A DNA stretch of 64,000 nucleotides from an uncultured Photobacterium sp. (lineage in GTDB: Bacteria > Pseudomonadota > Gammaproteobacteria > Enterobacterales > Vibrionaceae), in assembly GCF_947502415.1 (NCBI RefSeq), contig NZ_CANMZV010000022.1, positions 1 to 64,000 on the forward strand, read 5' to 3'. The translations under genes were made by a program, and so were the position numbers. Of this stretch, positions 1 through 10,575 are shown piece by piece; position 1 is the first letter of the stretch, and each line of letters starts with the position of its first letter. The notes under the pieces were generated by a model. The model ran no database searches. It was not told where the DNA came from and saw only the letters and a program-made list of their open reading frames with translations.

Positions 1-46
1 TCACGTCGCTGGCTTTAGTTGCCGTGCTCCGTATCGGTGAGATGGC

Positions 47-74
47 ATTATAGAGACTTCGATCACGTTGGCAA
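47..74 (-). promoter_or_regulatory. rrn P1-type promoter firing leftward out of the window
   Basis: On the minus strand a -35 TTGCCA (74-69) and a perfect -10 TATAAT (52-47) are separated by 16 bp. Just upstream is an A/T-rich stretch (about 80-105) that could be an UP element. Downstream the minus strand reads CACCGATACGGAGCACGGC, very like the start of E. coli rRNA leaders (CACTGACACGGAACAACGGC). In E. coli an rRNA operon also sits next to yrdA. I infer that a ribosomal RNA operon starts here and runs off the left edge; no rRNA is inside the window. Confidence 0.8.
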
Positions 75-204
75 GGGACTTTTTGAAATAATCTTGCTTT
101 TTCCGCTCAACCGAGCAATTAACGATCAATCGCATCATTTCCCGCTGTAAATCACACCATTCCATCACTATTCTCATCAGAATAAGATAAAAAAGGTTAC
201 CATC

Positions 205-744
205 ATGACATCACCACTGCGTTCTTATAAAGGAAACTACCCAACACTCGCACCCAGTACCTATGTTGATGCCTCTGCCATATTGGTCGGTTCAGTTACT
301 CTTGAAGCGGATGCCAGTATTTGGCCTCTTGTCGCCGCTAGGGGAGATGTCAATGACATCACTATCGGTGCGCGATCCAATATCCAAGATGGTACAGTAC
401 TGCACGTTAGCCGCAAAACTCCCGACCAACCTGAAGGCCATCCTCTGATTATAGGAGAAGATGTCACTGTTGGTCATAAAGCAATGTTACATGGCTGCCA
501 AGTGGGCAACAGGGTATTAGTAGGGATGGGAACTATCATACTGGATAGCGCAATAATAGAAGATGACATTATCATTGGGGCTGGCAGCCTTGTTCCACCA
601 GGTAAGCGCCTTAAAAGCGGCTATCTGTATATTGGTAGCCCGGTAAAGCAAGCACGACCTTTAAGTGTCAAAGAGCGTGCCTTCTTATCTGTTTCAGCCG
701 ATAACTACGTCCGACTGAAAAATGAATACCTAGCCGAGCAGTAG
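205..744 (+). CDS. yrdA: Gamma-carbonic-anhydrase-like hexapeptide-repeat protein YrdA
   Basis: A 179-residue left-handed beta-helix protein of the gamma-carbonic anhydrase/PaaY family. Hexapeptide repeats run through most of the chain, for example ASIWPLVAARGDVNDITIGARSN repeats around residues 37-60 and the block with DGTVLHV, VTVGHKAMLHGC and VGMGTIILDSA. Histidines at the repeat turns (LHVS, VGHKA, MLHGC) match the zinc ligands of the family. Enzyme activity of YrdA proteins is uncertain, so carbonic anhydrase is a family label and not proof of activity. The start ATG follows an AAGG ribosome-binding site. It is divergent from the rRNA promoter and convergent with yrdB, as in E. coli. Confidence 0.93.
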   Translation: MTSPLRSYKGNYPTLAPSTYVDASAILVGSVTLEADASIWPLVAARGDVNDITIGARSNIQDGTVLHVSRKTPDQPEGHPLIIGEDVTVGHKAMLHGCQVGNRVLVGMGTIILDSAIIEDDIIIGAGSLVPPGKRLKSGYLYIGSPVKQARPLSVKERAFLSVSADNYVRLKNEYLAEQ

Positions 745-753
745 CTCGGTTAG
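730..753. terminator. Hairpin between convergent yrdA and yrdB
   Basis: An inverted repeat with 10-bp arms (730-739 and 744-753, one G-U wobble) and a 4-base loop overlaps both stop codons. No clear U-run follows on either strand, so it is only a possible terminator for the convergent pair. Confidence 0.3.
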
Positions 754-1013
754 CCAACTTCGATATCACCGTCCTGGTTAAATTCTTCCTCTTCAATCAG
801 CTCTTCCGCCAACTCTTCCAAATCAAAACGGTAAACGGAAAAGGTGGACAAAATATCAGCTTCCTCAATCAACGGCTTATCCACTTCCTTTTGCAACCAT
901 GCCAAGCTGACCCAACAGGTGATCAGAGCGCCTGCCTGCTGGGCAGGAAAATTCACCGCCTGTCTGTTACTATCCCAAAGTTGAATGTCGGCAAATAAAA
1001 TATCTTGGTTCAT
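750..1013 (-). CDS. yrdB: YrdB family (DUF1488) small protein
   Basis: An 87-residue acidic protein with the DUF1488 pattern, beginning MNQDILFADIQLWD and ending in a Glu/Asp-rich tail (EELAEELIEEEE). It is conserved beside aroE in enterobacteria and vibrios; its function is not known. I chose the ATG at 1013 because it lies 2 nt after the aroE stop, has an AAGGA ribosome-binding site inside the end of aroE, and aligns with family N-termini. A start 69 nt further upstream would only translate aroE sequence in another frame. It is probably the last gene of a leftward unit with aroE. Confidence 0.85.
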   Translation of the reverse strand: MNQDILFADIQLWDSNRQAVNFPAQQAGALITCWVSLAWLQKEVDKPLIEEADILSTFSVYRFDLEELAEELIEEEEFNQDGDIEVG

Positions 1014-1015
1014 GT

Positions 1016-1837
1016 TTATTCCTTCATTATTCGACGTAGTTCTCGCTGCACTTGTCTGGCCCCCGGACGGATCCCGCGCCATAGCATAAAGCTCTCAGCT
1101 GCCTGACCGACCAGCATTCCCAGACCATCTAGTGTCTTACCAGCCCCTAGATCTTTCGCCCACCTGTTAAAGATCGTGCTCGCTGAACCGTATACCATGT
1201 CATAGCAAGTGACATCAGGGGTAATTAGTTTTTCTGATATCCCAGGCAACTGATTATTTAAGCTGGCTGAGGTCGAGTTGATGATCACATCAAAAGTCGG
1301 CGCATCCAAGTCATCCAGCGCCGCAACCTCTACCTCTCCATACTGAGAGAACACCTCGGCTAATTGCGCTGCTTTAGATAAGGTTCGGTTGGTAATAACC
1401 AACTGTGCCGGCTGCTTAGCCAGCAAAGGAAGTATGACCCCCCGAGCAGCCCCGCCAGCACCGATCAATAAAATTCGCTTTCCTGGCAACTCAACCTGAT
1501 GCTGCATTAAATCTTGCACCAAGCCTTCACCGTCAGTGTTGTCACCGAGAATCACACCGTCGTCGAGTTTTTTCAGGGTATTTACGGCACCAGCCAGTTT
1601 AGCGCGCTCGGTTAGCTGAGTCGCATAAAGGAAAGCCTCTTCCTTAAAAGGAACTGTAACGTTACAGCCACGTCCGCCAAAAGAAAAGAAATGATCGGCC
1701 GCTGCCTTGAACTCATCCAGGGGAACGAGCTGCGCTTCATAGGTCATCGCCTGAGATGTCTGACGTGCAAACAAGGTGTGGATTAAAGGCGATTTACTCT
1801 GGGCAATCGGGTTGCCGAAAACAACGTACTTGTCCAT
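1016..1837 (-). CDS. aroE: Shikimate 5-dehydrogenase (NADP-dependent)
   Basis: A 273-residue AroE that reduces 3-dehydroshikimate to shikimate with NADPH in aromatic amino acid synthesis. The N-terminal substrate domain has the SKSPLIH motif (residues 14-20), the catalytic lysine in NVTVPFKE (K65) and the paired aspartate in GDNTDG (D102). The NADP-binding loop GAGGAARG follows, with NRT as the NADP-phosphate-binding motif. Length is normal (E. coli 272). The start has a GGAA ribosome-binding site 7 nt upstream. A terminator-like hairpin separates it from hemF, so it may have its own promoter. Confidence 0.97.
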   Translation of the reverse strand: MDKYVVFGNPIAQSKSPLIHTLFARQTSQAMTYEAQLVPLDEFKAAADHFFSFGGRGCNVTVPFKEEAFLYATQLTERAKLAGAVNTLKKLDDGVILGDNTDGEGLVQDLMQHQVELPGKRILLIGAGGAARGVILPLLAKQPAQLVITNRTLSKAAQLAEVFSQYGEVEVAALDDLDAPTFDVIINSTSASLNNQLPGISEKLITPDVTCYDMVYGSASTIFNRWAKDLGAGKTLDGLGMLVGQAAESFMLWRGIRPGARQVQRELRRIMKE

Positions 1838-1864
1838 GTAGCTATTCCATATAGGTAGAATTTG

Positions 1865-1895
1865 TCAAAAAATAGGGTCAGTAAACAGGCCCTAT
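1865..1895 (-). terminator. Probable terminator after hemF
   Basis: On the minus strand the arms ATAGGG and CCCTAT (1895-1890 and 1877-1872) enclose a 12-base loop and are followed by a run of T (1871-1867). It lies between the hemF stop and the aroE start. The stem is short and the loop long, so strength is moderate. Confidence 0.5.
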
Positions 1896-1933
1896 CTCTG
1901 GCTGAGGCAGGCTCAAACGCTTCGTCAGCGCAA

Positions 1934-3405
<1,472 letters not shown>

Positions 3406-3518
3406 TTTACCCTCTATTTATAATTCCGGCAGATACCAGATTTAACTATTTATTTACCTATCATACCGAGTCAGGTTCCTCAACTCTACGTTGATAATAG
3501 AATGAAACAAAACCACCA

Positions 3519-3556
3519 ACGCAAACGTTTGCCTTGCTGATTGAACATCGTATAAT
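3519..3556 (+). promoter_or_regulatory. PurR operator and promoter of purEK
   Basis: The 16-mer ACGCAAACGTTTGCCT (3519-3534) matches the PurR consensus ACGCAAACGTTTGCGT at all but one position. A perfect -10 TATAAT is at 3551-3556. With a 16-17 bp spacer the -35 (TTGCCT or TTTGCC, 3528-3534) falls inside the operator, so PurR with hypoxanthine or guanine should block polymerase. The arrangement is as known for E. coli purEK. Confidence 0.88.
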
Positions 3557-3612
3557 GCACGGCACGAGATGCAATTCATGCCTTCATTTTATGCAACCCT
3601 AAGGAGATCGGG

Positions 3613-4101
3613 ATGAAAGTTGGGATTATCATGGGCTCAAAGTCAGATTGGCCAACCATGCTGCATGCTGCTGAAATGCTGGAACGTTTCAATGTACCTT
3701 ACGAAACTAAGGTGGTATCTGCTCACCGTACTCCACATCTACTGGCTGAATATGCTGAAAATGCCCAGTCACGCGGCATCAAGGTAATTATTGCCGGTGC
3801 TGGCGGGGCCGCCCACCTGCCTGGTATGACAGCAGCCTTTACCAGCCTTCCAGTATTAGGGGTACCCGTTCAATCCCGCGCCCTGAAAGGTATGGATTCA
3901 CTGCTTTCAATCGTCCAAATGCCAAAAGGGGTTGCCGTTGGTACCCTGGCAATCGGCGAAGCCGGAGCCGCCAATGCCGGACTACTGGCAGCCCAGATAA
4001 TTGGCATCCAGGACAGCAACGTAATGACGGCCATCGAAACGTTCCGTAACGAGCAGACCGATACCGTATTGAACAACCCCAATCCGGCCGAGGACGCATA
4101 A
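3613..4101 (+). CDS. purE: N5-carboxyaminoimidazole ribonucleotide mutase, catalytic subunit
   Basis: A 162-residue class I PurE that converts N5-CAIR to CAIR in de novo purine synthesis. It has [12 protein letters not shown] at residues 5-16, the active-site SAHRTP (36-41), and [12 protein letters not shown] near residues 60-71. The C-terminal repeat region [13 protein letters not shown] is also present. Ribosome-binding site AAGGAGAT lies just upstream. Its stop overlaps the purK start by one base (TAATG), indicating translational coupling. Confidence 0.97.
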   Translation: MKVGIIMGSKSDWPTMLHAAEMLERFNVPYETKVVSAHRTPHLLAEYAENAQSRGIKVIIAGAGGAAHLPGMTAAFTSLPVLGVPVQSRALKGMDSLLSIVQMPKGVAVGTLAIGEAGAANAGLLAAQIIGIQDSNVMTAIETFRNEQTDTVLNNPNPAEDA

Positions 4102-5216
4102 TGAAAGTATTGGTACTCGGAGCCGGGCAACTGGCTCGTATGATGGCGCTGGCCGGAGCCCCTCTGAACATTGAAGTTCTGGCCTATGATGTCGGTACAG
4201 GCCAGGTTGTCCACCCGCTCACTCAACAGCTGAAGATGAAAGGGCTAAATACCGCCATTACCTATGCGGATGTGATCACGGCAGAATTTGAACATATTCC
4301 TCATGAAATCCTGAGTATCTGTCAGGCCAGCGGTAAGCTGATGCCAACAACTGAAGCCATCAAGGCCGGAGGGGATAGACGACTAGAAAAAAGACTGCTC
4401 GATCGCGCCGGAGTCTCGAACGCCAAATATCAAATAATAGCCAACCGAGAGGATCTGGAGAAAGCAATCGAAATCGTCGGGATCCCTATGGTGCTCAAAG
4501 GAGCCCTCGGCGGCTACGATGGAAAAGGGCAGTGGCGGCTAACCTCTCCAGAAGATATCGAACCACTGTGGCAAGAAATAGATGCTTTCATAGCTAGTAC
4601 CTCAGGGCAAGCAATTGTGGCTGAAGAGTTTATCTCCTTTGACCGCGAAGTATCCCTAATAGGGACCCGGGGCAAAGATGGCTGCATTGCGATCTATCCG
4701 CTCACAGAAAACACCCACTACAGTGGCGTACTCAGCCTGTCGATAGCCGACAGGGCGCAAACCAAACAGCAAAACCAAGCCGAAGTCATGTTCCGAGCCA
4801 TCGCCGATGCCTTAGGTTATGTCGGGGTACTGGCAATCGAATTCTTTGATGTTGGCGGTACGTTGCTGGTTAATGAAATTGCTCCTCGCGTGCACAATTC
4901 CGGCCACTGGACTCAACAAGGCGCCGAAATCTGCCAATTCGAAAACCACCTTCGGGCAGTGTGCGGATTACCACTTGGCAGCACTGCACTGGTTCGGCCA
5001 ACAGCCATGGTCAATATTCTTGGAGAAAACCACCTCGACGATGCAGTATTGGCTCTGCCACAGTGCCATGTTCACTGGTATGGCAAAGAAAAGCGACCGG
5101 GACGAAAAATGGGCCACATTAATATCTGCGCCCAATCACCAAATGAACTGAAAGCCAAACTAAATGAGCTTGCCAGACATTTAGACCCCACGACTTTTCC
5201 CGCAATACATCAATAG
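4101..5216 (+). CDS. purK: N5-carboxyaminoimidazole ribonucleotide synthase
   Basis: A 371-residue ATP-grasp enzyme making N5-CAIR from AIR, bicarbonate and ATP, the step before PurE. The N-terminal nucleotide-fold motif [12 protein letters not shown] is at residues 3-14. ATP-grasp signatures include [13 protein letters not shown] (about residues 132-144), [13 protein letters not shown], and [13 protein letters not shown] near residue 257, which carries metal-binding residues. Length is close to E. coli PurK (355). It is coupled to purE and ends before a bidirectional terminator. Confidence 0.97.
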   Translation: MKVLVLGAGQLARMMALAGAPLNIEVLAYDVGTGQVVHPLTQQLKMKGLNTAITYADVITAEFEHIPHEILSICQASGKLMPTTEAIKAGGDRRLEKRLLDRAGVSNAKYQIIANREDLEKAIEIVGIPMVLKGALGGYDGKGQWRLTSPEDIEPLWQEIDAFIASTSGQAIVAEEFISFDREVSLIGTRGKDGCIAIYPLTENTHYSGVLSLSIADRAQTKQQNQAEVMFRAIADALGYVGVLAIEFFDVGGTLLVNEIAPRVHNSGHWTQQGAEICQFENHLRAVCGLPLGSTALVRPTAMVNILGENHLDDAVLALPQCHVHWYGKEKRPGRKMGHINICAQSPNELKAKLNELARHLDPTTFPAIHQ

Positions 5217-5250
5217 CAATGCACTACTCGTCATGACTCCCAAATAACAA

Positions 5251-5274
5251 CAAGGCCAGCATCTGCTGGCCTTG
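5251..5274. terminator. Bidirectional terminator between purK and yrdD
   Basis: A perfect hairpin has 11-bp arms (5251-5261 and 5264-5274) with a tiny apical loop, so a few inner pairs probably open. It is T-rich downstream on the plus strand (TTTGAT) and on the minus strand (TTGTTATTTG). It serves two convergent genes. Confidence 0.8.
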
Positions 5275-5311
5275 TTTGATAAAACTCATTAATGATAAGA
5301 GCCTAGAGGCT

Positions 5312-5869
5312 TTATTCCTGGTAAGCGTGGCATTTCCTATCAGCACACTGATATTTAATACCGCTAGCCAGCTTTTTCTCAATCAGCAAACCAAAACTGC
5401 ACTGCTGACACTCGCCAGCAACAGGCTTGTTATTAATCGCAAAGCGACAAGCTGGATATTGATCACAGGCATAGAACAGCTTGCCATAACGTGACTTCCG
5501 TTCCATCAGGTGACCTTTCCCACATTGCGGGCAAGTCAGCTTGGTATCTTCGGCTTTCTTTTCCGGTGATTCGATATGCTGGCAGTCAGGGTAACCAGCA
5601 CAGCCAATAAACATGCCGTATCGACCTTGTCGCAACAGCAATTCATCACCACAATCAGGGCATGGCTTGCCCAGGTACTTCACAATATGGCCATCATTCT
5701 GACTCAGCGATTTAATATAATCACAAGCGGGGTAACCCGCGCACCCCAAAAACGGGCCGCGCTTGCTATTGCGAATGACCAGGTCGCCACCACACTGGGG
5801 ACAACACTTTTCCTGAGACAAGGCATGTTCATGAGCCGCAAACAGTTGCTCGTTAATTTTTCCAGACAT
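5312..5869 (-). CDS. yrdD: Topoisomerase I-like zinc-ribbon protein YrdD
   Basis: A 185-residue protein made almost entirely of four C4 zinc ribbons like those at the C-terminus of DNA topoisomerase I. Cysteine sets are about C23/C26/C43/C49, C70/C73/C90/C96, C113/C116/C135/C141 and C154/C157/C175/C180; the loops carry the usual GxFxGCxxYPxC pattern. There is no catalytic topoisomerase domain. Single-stranded DNA binding is the likely activity by family, but the cellular role is unknown. It is 34 nt downstream of smg, at the end of the leftward LysM-dprA-smg-yrdD cluster. Confidence 0.9.
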   Translation of the reverse strand: MSGKINEQLFAAHEHALSQEKCCPQCGGDLVIRNSKRGPFLGCAGYPACDYIKSLSQNDGHIVKYLGKPCPDCGDELLLRQGRYGMFIGCAGYPDCQHIESPEKKAEDTKLTCPQCGKGHLMERKSRYGKLFYACDQYPACRFAINNKPVAGECQQCSFGLLIEKKLASGIKYQCADRKCHAYQE

Positions 5870-5903
5870 ATAACTCTTTCATTCGCCGGCCAGGCTGGTG
5901 CGA

Positions 5904-6377
5904 TTAGTGAATATAACCGTCTTCAGCGCCATAAAGCAGCTCTTCCATCTGGCTATAGGCACTTTCGTTACCCGGTGCATTAAACAGCACCATCAGAATA
6001 ATCCACTTCAGATCATCAAGAGTAAAATCGGCCGTTTCCAACTCCATTACACGGTCAATAACCATTTCACGCGTATCAGCACACAGAACATGGATTTGCT
6101 CAAGATAGGTCAAAAAGCCACGGCAGACGGTATCGAGCCGCGTCATTTCCTGAGCGGTATATACACGAATAGAAGTAACAGCACTGTTATTCATGTATGG
6201 GGTGTTTTCAGTATCTTGCAATGCAGCCAGCTTCTCTAACCATGTCAGAGCTTTATAGATATCTTCCTGATGAAACCCCGCGCGCAGCAGCTCATCTGAA
6301 AGCTCGTCCTGATCGACCAATAGTTCCACATCACTATGGATATAAGTTTCAAACAGGTACATAAGGATATCCATCAT
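5904..6377 (-). CDS. smg: Smg family protein (DUF494)
   Basis: A 157-residue DUF494/Smg protein starting [18 protein letters not shown], with the acidic N-terminal half and the conserved [10 protein letters not shown] and [11 protein letters not shown] stretches. The family is small, cytoplasmic and linked to dprA across gammaproteobacteria; its function is not established. The start lies 2 nt after the dprA stop with GGAGGGG as ribosome-binding site, so the two are likely cotranslated. Length equals that of E. coli Smg (157). Confidence 0.92.
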   Translation of the reverse strand: MMDILMYLFETYIHSDVELLVDQDELSDELLRAGFHQEDIYKALTWLEKLAALQDTENTPYMNNSAVTSIRVYTAQEMTRLDTVCRGFLTYLEQIHVLCADTREMVIDRVMELETADFTLDDLKWIILMVLFNAPGNESAYSQMEELLYGAEDGYIH

Positions 6378-6379
6378 AA

Positions 6380-7474
6380 CTAGCCCCTCCTCGTTCTGAT
6401 ATAGCCACCGGGCACTGTTTTGATTACACCGTGCAATTCAAGTTCCAATAATTGCATCATAACTTCATACACGGGTAGTTTACAGCGTTCAGCAACTACA
6501 TCTACGGGTGTTGCTTCATTGCCTACGTTAGCCAACACCACTGAAAATGGCAATTCTTCATTTTCAGGTTGTGGCAACGGCGAGTTTAACTGGTTATTTT
6601 TCACACACTCCGTTAGTACACCTACCTCATCAAATATATCGACCGGGCTTTCTACCAATTTAGCACCAGATTTAATTAATGCATTACATCCTCGGCTACC
6701 GGGGTAATGGATCGAGCCGGGTAAAGCAAAAACTTCACGCCCTTGATCCAGGGCATAACGGGCCGTGATCAGAGAACCACTTTTTTCTGCCGCCTCTATG
6801 ACTAATACGCCAACAGACAATCCGCTGATCACTCGATTACGCCGCGGGAAATTCTGTGGTCTAGGTTTATCATCAGGCCAAAACTCAGAAACCAAAGCCC
6901 CTTGTTCAACAATCTGGCTAGCCAGTTCACGGTGGCGGGCAGGGTAGATTTGCTCCAATCCGGAACCCATCACGGCAATAGTCGCACCGCCATTTTTCAA
7001 AGCCCCGTAATGGGCCTGACCGTCAACACCCAATGCCAAACCACTGGTTACAACATAGTTTGCCGCCACCAGAGCAGCAGCAAACTCATAGGCCGACTCT
7101 CTGCCATCAATACTGGCAGAGCGGCTGCCAACAACCGCCAACTGCGGCTCATGAAGCCAATGCGACTCACCACGGACAAATAACAACGGCGGTGCCGAAG
7201 CGATTTCTTTAAGCAGGGTAGGGTAACCAGGAGAGTCTAAAGTCAGGATGACGTGATCTGGTTTCTCAGCCCACGCAAGGCAACGGTCAATGCGCCGGGC
7301 TCTCGGCTGTTGCAAACGGGCAATTTGAGCAGGCTTAAGTCCAATAGCCAGCAATTGCTCCGCCGGCATCTGACACAGTTGAGAAGGAGAAGCATACTGC
7401 AATAACTGACTGATCCGGTTTCCCCCAAGGTACGGGACGTCAGCCAACGCCAACCAGCTATCAAGATCGCTCAT
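6380..7474 (-). CDS. dprA: DNA-processing protein DprA (Smf)
   Basis: A 364-residue DprA, which loads RecA on incoming single-stranded DNA during natural transformation. The Rossmann-like core shows [15 protein letters not shown] (about residues 115-129), [32 protein letters not shown] and the [12 protein letters not shown] signature. The C-terminal winged-helix region ([20 protein letters not shown]) resembles that of E. coli Smf. An N-terminal SAM-like domain is likely (residues 1-75). Vibrios are naturally competent, so the gene may be functional here; this is inference. No strong ribosome-binding site is visible. Confidence 0.95.
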   Translation of the reverse strand: MSDLDSWLALADVPYLGGNRISQLLQYASPSQLCQMPAEQLLAIGLKPAQIARLQQPRARRIDRCLAWAEKPDHVILTLDSPGYPTLLKEIASAPPLLFVRGESHWLHEPQLAVVGSRSASIDGRESAYEFAAALVAANYVVTSGLALGVDGQAHYGALKNGGATIAVMGSGLEQIYPARHRELASQIVEQGALVSEFWPDDKPRPQNFPRRNRVISGLSVGVLVIEAAEKSGSLITARYALDQGREVFALPGSIHYPGSRGCNALIKSGAKLVESPVDIFDEVGVLTECVKNNQLNSPLPQPENEELPFSVVLANVGNEATPVDVVAERCKLPVYEVMMQLLELELHGVIKTVPGGYIRTRRG

Positions 7475-7510
7475 GACGCCACACCAGGGAGCAAGACCAA
7501 TCGCCTAAGT

Positions 7511-8587
7511 TCAAAGTGTGGTCCGTGGAGGCAGTGCCAACACACCAGAGCAAAATGGCTCGCTAGCTCGGGTAACCACAGCCAGGCTAAAATGCTCATA
7601 GGGCCGGAGCACCATCAACTCGCCAATAGCAACATCACTTAACTGAAACTGATTACTGAACAAACTGCCGCTCCGGTCTTTATAACGATAATCACCCTTG
7701 CTTCCTTTAACAACCGCTCCTGAGCGGTACAACTGCAAAATATTCCCGGCAGACAGCTGATCTAAATGGCCGCGGTCAATCACAACCACCTGTGAAGTCG
7801 CAATATAATTATGTCCCTCCAGATGACCCAAGACCTTAGCTTCAAGCCCCGCAGGCGGTGGCGATGGCGCAAAACTCAGATCCATCTCGGCTCCCGGAAG
7901 CGGTGCTGGCAGCAACACATCATTCTGGCGAATTTCCTCACGCAACTGACCGATAATTACCCGGCTAATGTCATCCTGACTCTCGGTCACCTTTACCCTG
8001 GCGATCTCCTTTAACGCCAAAACCCGCATTTTCTGCTCACCTTCATCAGTTTCCTGCGTACGGCTAAATTCGGTATCCGGCCGATACACCCACCATTTCT
8101 CTCCCTGCACCAAGGTACTATCCACCCAAACAGCGTCGCTCGGAGACATATAGCCTTTATTGCTGCTATCTCCCAAAATCCGCGGCAGACGTTCAAGTTT
8201 AGATGGCGTCAGCAACTTGTGCTCAGCCAAATAAGGCAGCATCAGCGACTCCTGCAGGGTCGTGATTGGCGAGCGTTTGATACGAATGCTGGGCGACAGC
8301 TTAACCGATTTTTTGACCCGAAGCCGAGGCTGCCCATCAACCCACACCAAGTGCAGTTTATCTCCCGGATAAATCAAATGCGGGTTCTTGATATAGGAAT
8401 TAGCCTCCCATAACCGAGGCCATAACCAGGGATTAGCCAGAAAATGCTTTGAAATATCCCACAAGGTATCGCCTTTTATTACGGTATAAACAGATGGAAT
8501 ATATTTCTTGATGATTGGCTGAGGCTGGCTAGCCCAACCGAGTGAAGCAAACAAAACTAGCGCGAGAAATAAGACGGGCTGTCTCAT
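7511..8587 (-). CDS. Exported LysM-domain protein
   Basis: A 358-residue protein with a signal peptide (MRQPVLFLALVLFASLGWAS) followed by one LysM domain at about residues 35-85 (YTVIKGDTLWDISK to IYPGDKLHLV). LysM domains bind peptidoglycan N-acetylglucosamine, so it is predicted periplasmic or wall-associated. The remaining 270 residues have no domain I recognise. I took the ATG at 8587 because it opens the signal peptide and follows AAGGAAG; an ATG 48 nt upstream gives a cytoplasmic-looking tail. A LysM gene sits between dprA and def in vibrios. It is divergent from def. Confidence 0.88.
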   Translation of the reverse strand: MRQPVLFLALVLFASLGWASQPQPIIKKYIPSVYTVIKGDTLWDISKHFLANPWLWPRLWEANSYIKNPHLIYPGDKLHLVWVDGQPRLRVKKSVKLSPSIRIKRSPITTLQESLMLPYLAEHKLLTPSKLERLPRILGDSSNKGYMSPSDAVWVDSTLVQGEKWWVYRPDTEFSRTQETDEGEQKMRVLALKEIARVKVTESQDDISRVIIGQLREEIRQNDVLLPAPLPGAEMDLSFAPSPPPAGLEAKVLGHLEGHNYIATSQVVVIDRGHLDQLSAGNILQLYRSGAVVKGSKGDYRYKDRSGSLFSNQFQLSDVAIGELMVLRPYEHFSLAVVTRASEPFCSGVLALPPRTTL

Positions 8588-8984
8588 GCTATCTTCCTTG
8601 AACAAAATCATGGCACTGCAGGTCACCACCTGCAAATTACACCCCCTCCTGTAAAGACGGCAGATACCGACTATATTCAGGCTGAGACAGGCAGGTTGTC
8701 ACTGGCCCATTAATATGTCCACGTACACATAACAACGCCCCATGACTTTTCGGGGCAGTTCACTATTCCCTTGTCCGCTTTTCATCAACTGAAGCTGAAA
8801 TTTGCTTTCAGCTAACAATTTAACCACAGTCCCAAAGCACTCAACAGTGCAACGTCAGGTTGACAGTTATCGGGGGAGGGACTACCAAATCCCGTCGAGT
8901 GCTGTTATTTGATCTCTAAAATGACTAGAATTAGAGCAAATAAGCTACGTTAGTTTTTAGCACTGTCTATTTTTACGAGTACCT
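8588..8984. other. 397-bp intergenic region between the LysM gene and def
   Basis: No gene found. It holds several small inverted repeats: GCCCC/GGGGC at 8737-8756, AGCTGAAA/TTTCAGCT at 8793-8813, and GCACT/AGTGC at 8837-8850. It also has the candidate def promoter at 8860-8888. The hairpins lack U-runs and their role is unclear. Confidence 0.6.
8860..8888 (+). promoter_or_regulatory. Candidate promoter for def-fmt
   Basis: A perfect -35 TTGACA (8860-8865) is followed after 17 bp by a weak -10 TACCAA (8883-8888). This would give an untranslated leader of about 90 nt before def. The poor -10 keeps confidence modest. Confidence 0.4.
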
Positions 8985-9497
8985 ATGTCTGTATTGCAAG
9001 TATTAACATTCCCTGATGAGCGCCTTCGTACCGTTGCCAAACCGGTAGAAAAAGTAACGCCTGAAATCCAAAAAATCGTCGATGACATGCTTGAAACTAT
9101 GTATGACGAAGAAGGGATCGGCCTTGCCGCAACCCAAGTTGATGTTCATCAACGTATCGTTGTAATCGACCTGTCAGAAGAACGCAATCAGCCAATGGTA
9201 CTTATCAATCCGGAAATCACCGACAAACGTGGTGAAGACGGCATTGAAGAAGGCTGCTTGTCTGTTCCTGGCGCTCGCGCTTTGGTGCCGCGCGCCGCAG
9301 AAGTCTCCGTCAAGGCCCTAGACCGTGACGGTAACGAATTTACCTTTGACGCTGAAGATCTGCTGGCAATCTGTGTCCAGCACGAGCTTGACCACCTGAA
9401 AGGCAAGCTATTTGTTGACTACCTGTCGCCACTAAAGCGCCAGCGTATCAAACAAAAAATGGAAAAAATGAAGCGTTTCAACGAAAAAAACCAATAA
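8985..9497 (+). CDS. def: Peptide deformylase
   Basis: A 170-residue type I peptide deformylase, a metalloenzyme that removes the formyl group from nascent proteins. The three family motifs are intact: GIGLAATQV (44-52), EEGCLSVPG with metal ligand C91, and QHELDHLKG with H133, E134 and H137. Length matches E. coli Def (169). fmt follows after 11 nt and encodes the enzyme that adds the formyl group, so this is the standard def-fmt operon. Confidence 0.98.
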   Translation: MSVLQVLTFPDERLRTVAKPVEKVTPEIQKIVDDMLETMYDEEGIGLAATQVDVHQRIVVIDLSEERNQPMVLINPEITDKRGEDGIEEGCLSVPGARALVPRAAEVSVKALDRDGNEFTFDAEDLLAICVQHELDHLKGKLFVDYLSPLKRQRIKQKMEKMKRFNEKNQ

Positions 9498-9508
9498 TCG
9501 AGGCTACC

Positions 9509-10453
9509 TTGAGCAAACCGTTACGTATTGTTTTTGCTGGTACCCCAGACTTCGCCGCCCGTCACCTGGCGGCGTTGTTGTCTTCACAGCATGAAGTTAT
9601 CGCCGTTTACACCCAGCCGGATCGCCCGGCCGGCCGCGGCAAAAAATTAACCGCCAGTCCGGTAAAAACTATTGCCGTTGAGCATGATATCCCGGTCTAC
9701 CAGCCAGCATCGCTGCGCAATGAAGAAGCCCAGCAGGAGCTGGCCGCACTGAATGCCGATATAATGGTCGTAGTGGCTTACGGCTTGATATTGCCGACCG
9801 AAGTGTTAGAAACGCCAAAACTGGGCTGCATCAACGTCCACGGTTCAATTCTGCCTCGCTGGCGTGGCGCAGCACCTATCCAGCGTGCAATCTGGGCCGG
9901 TGACAAAGAAACCGGCGTTACCATTATGCAGATGGATGAAGGCCTGGACACCGGCGATATGCTGAAAATTGCCACCCTACCAATCGAAGCGACAGACACC
10001 AGTGCAGTTATGTATGAAAAGCTGGCCGAACTGGGACCAGTGGCACTGATTGACTGCCTAAACGACATCGCCGCAGGTACTGCTGTACCGGAGAAACAGA
10101 ACGACGAACTGGCTAACTACGCCAAGAAACTGAGCAAAGAAGAAGCAAAAATCGACTGGTCGATGGATGCGGTAGCAATTGAACGCTGCATCCGCGCCTT
10201 CAACTCATGGCCGATGAGCTACTTTGTTGTTGCTGAGCAAAACGTCAAAGTCTGGCAGAGTCAGGTCGAAGTCGACAACCAGAACCAGGCGCCAGGTACT
10301 ATTCTGGCCGCAGACAAAAACGGTATCTTGGTTGCCACTGGCGAGGGCGCACTACGCCTGACCGAGCTGCAACCCCCGGGCAAAAAAGCCATGAAAGCGC
10401 AGGATCTACTTAACTCCCGCCGCGACTGGTTTGAACCCGGTACCGTACTGTAA
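9509..10453 (+). CDS. fmt: Methionyl-tRNA formyltransferase
   Basis: A 314-residue enzyme that formylates initiator Met-tRNA with 10-formyl-THF. The N-terminal formyltransferase domain shows [25 protein letters not shown], and the catalytic block [20 protein letters not shown] with the conserved Asn-His pair and the later aspartate in [11 protein letters not shown]-terminal tRNA-binding domain follows from about residue 210. The start codon is TTG (9509-9511) with GAGG at 9500-9503; no ATG or GTG in frame fits the family N-terminus. It ends just before a strong terminator. Confidence 0.97.
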   Translation: MSKPLRIVFAGTPDFAARHLAALLSSQHEVIAVYTQPDRPAGRGKKLTASPVKTIAVEHDIPVYQPASLRNEEAQQELAALNADIMVVVAYGLILPTEVLETPKLGCINVHGSILPRWRGAAPIQRAIWAGDKETGVTIMQMDEGLDTGDMLKIATLPIEATDTSAVMYEKLAELGPVALIDCLNDIAAGTAVPEKQNDELANYAKKLSKEEAKIDWSMDAVAIERCIRAFNSWPMSYFVVAEQNVKVWQSQVEVDNQNQAPGTILAADKNGILVATGEGALRLTELQPPGKKAMKAQDLLNSRRDWFEPGTVL

Positions 10454-10460
10454 TGATCGA

Positions 10461-10487
10461 GCCAGTGCTTGCACTGGCTTTTCTTTT
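10461..10487 (+). terminator. Rho-independent terminator after fmt
   Basis: Perfect 8-bp arms GCCAGTGC and GCACTGGC (10461-10468, 10471-10478) are followed by TTTTCTTTT. rsmB downstream therefore needs a promoter of its own or read-through. Confidence 0.88.
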
Positions 10488-10575
10488 CCGCCCAATGGAA
10501 ACGAAACTATTCTGACGTAAATGCTTCATGCACATCACTTTGATGCGTTTACGGAAACAACTTCAGGAAACTCGA

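Noticed and set aside
1014-1082. Longer start for yrdB inside aroE
   Set aside because: The added 23 residues are out-of-frame aroE sequence; the ATG at 1013 has a proper ribosome-binding site and family match.
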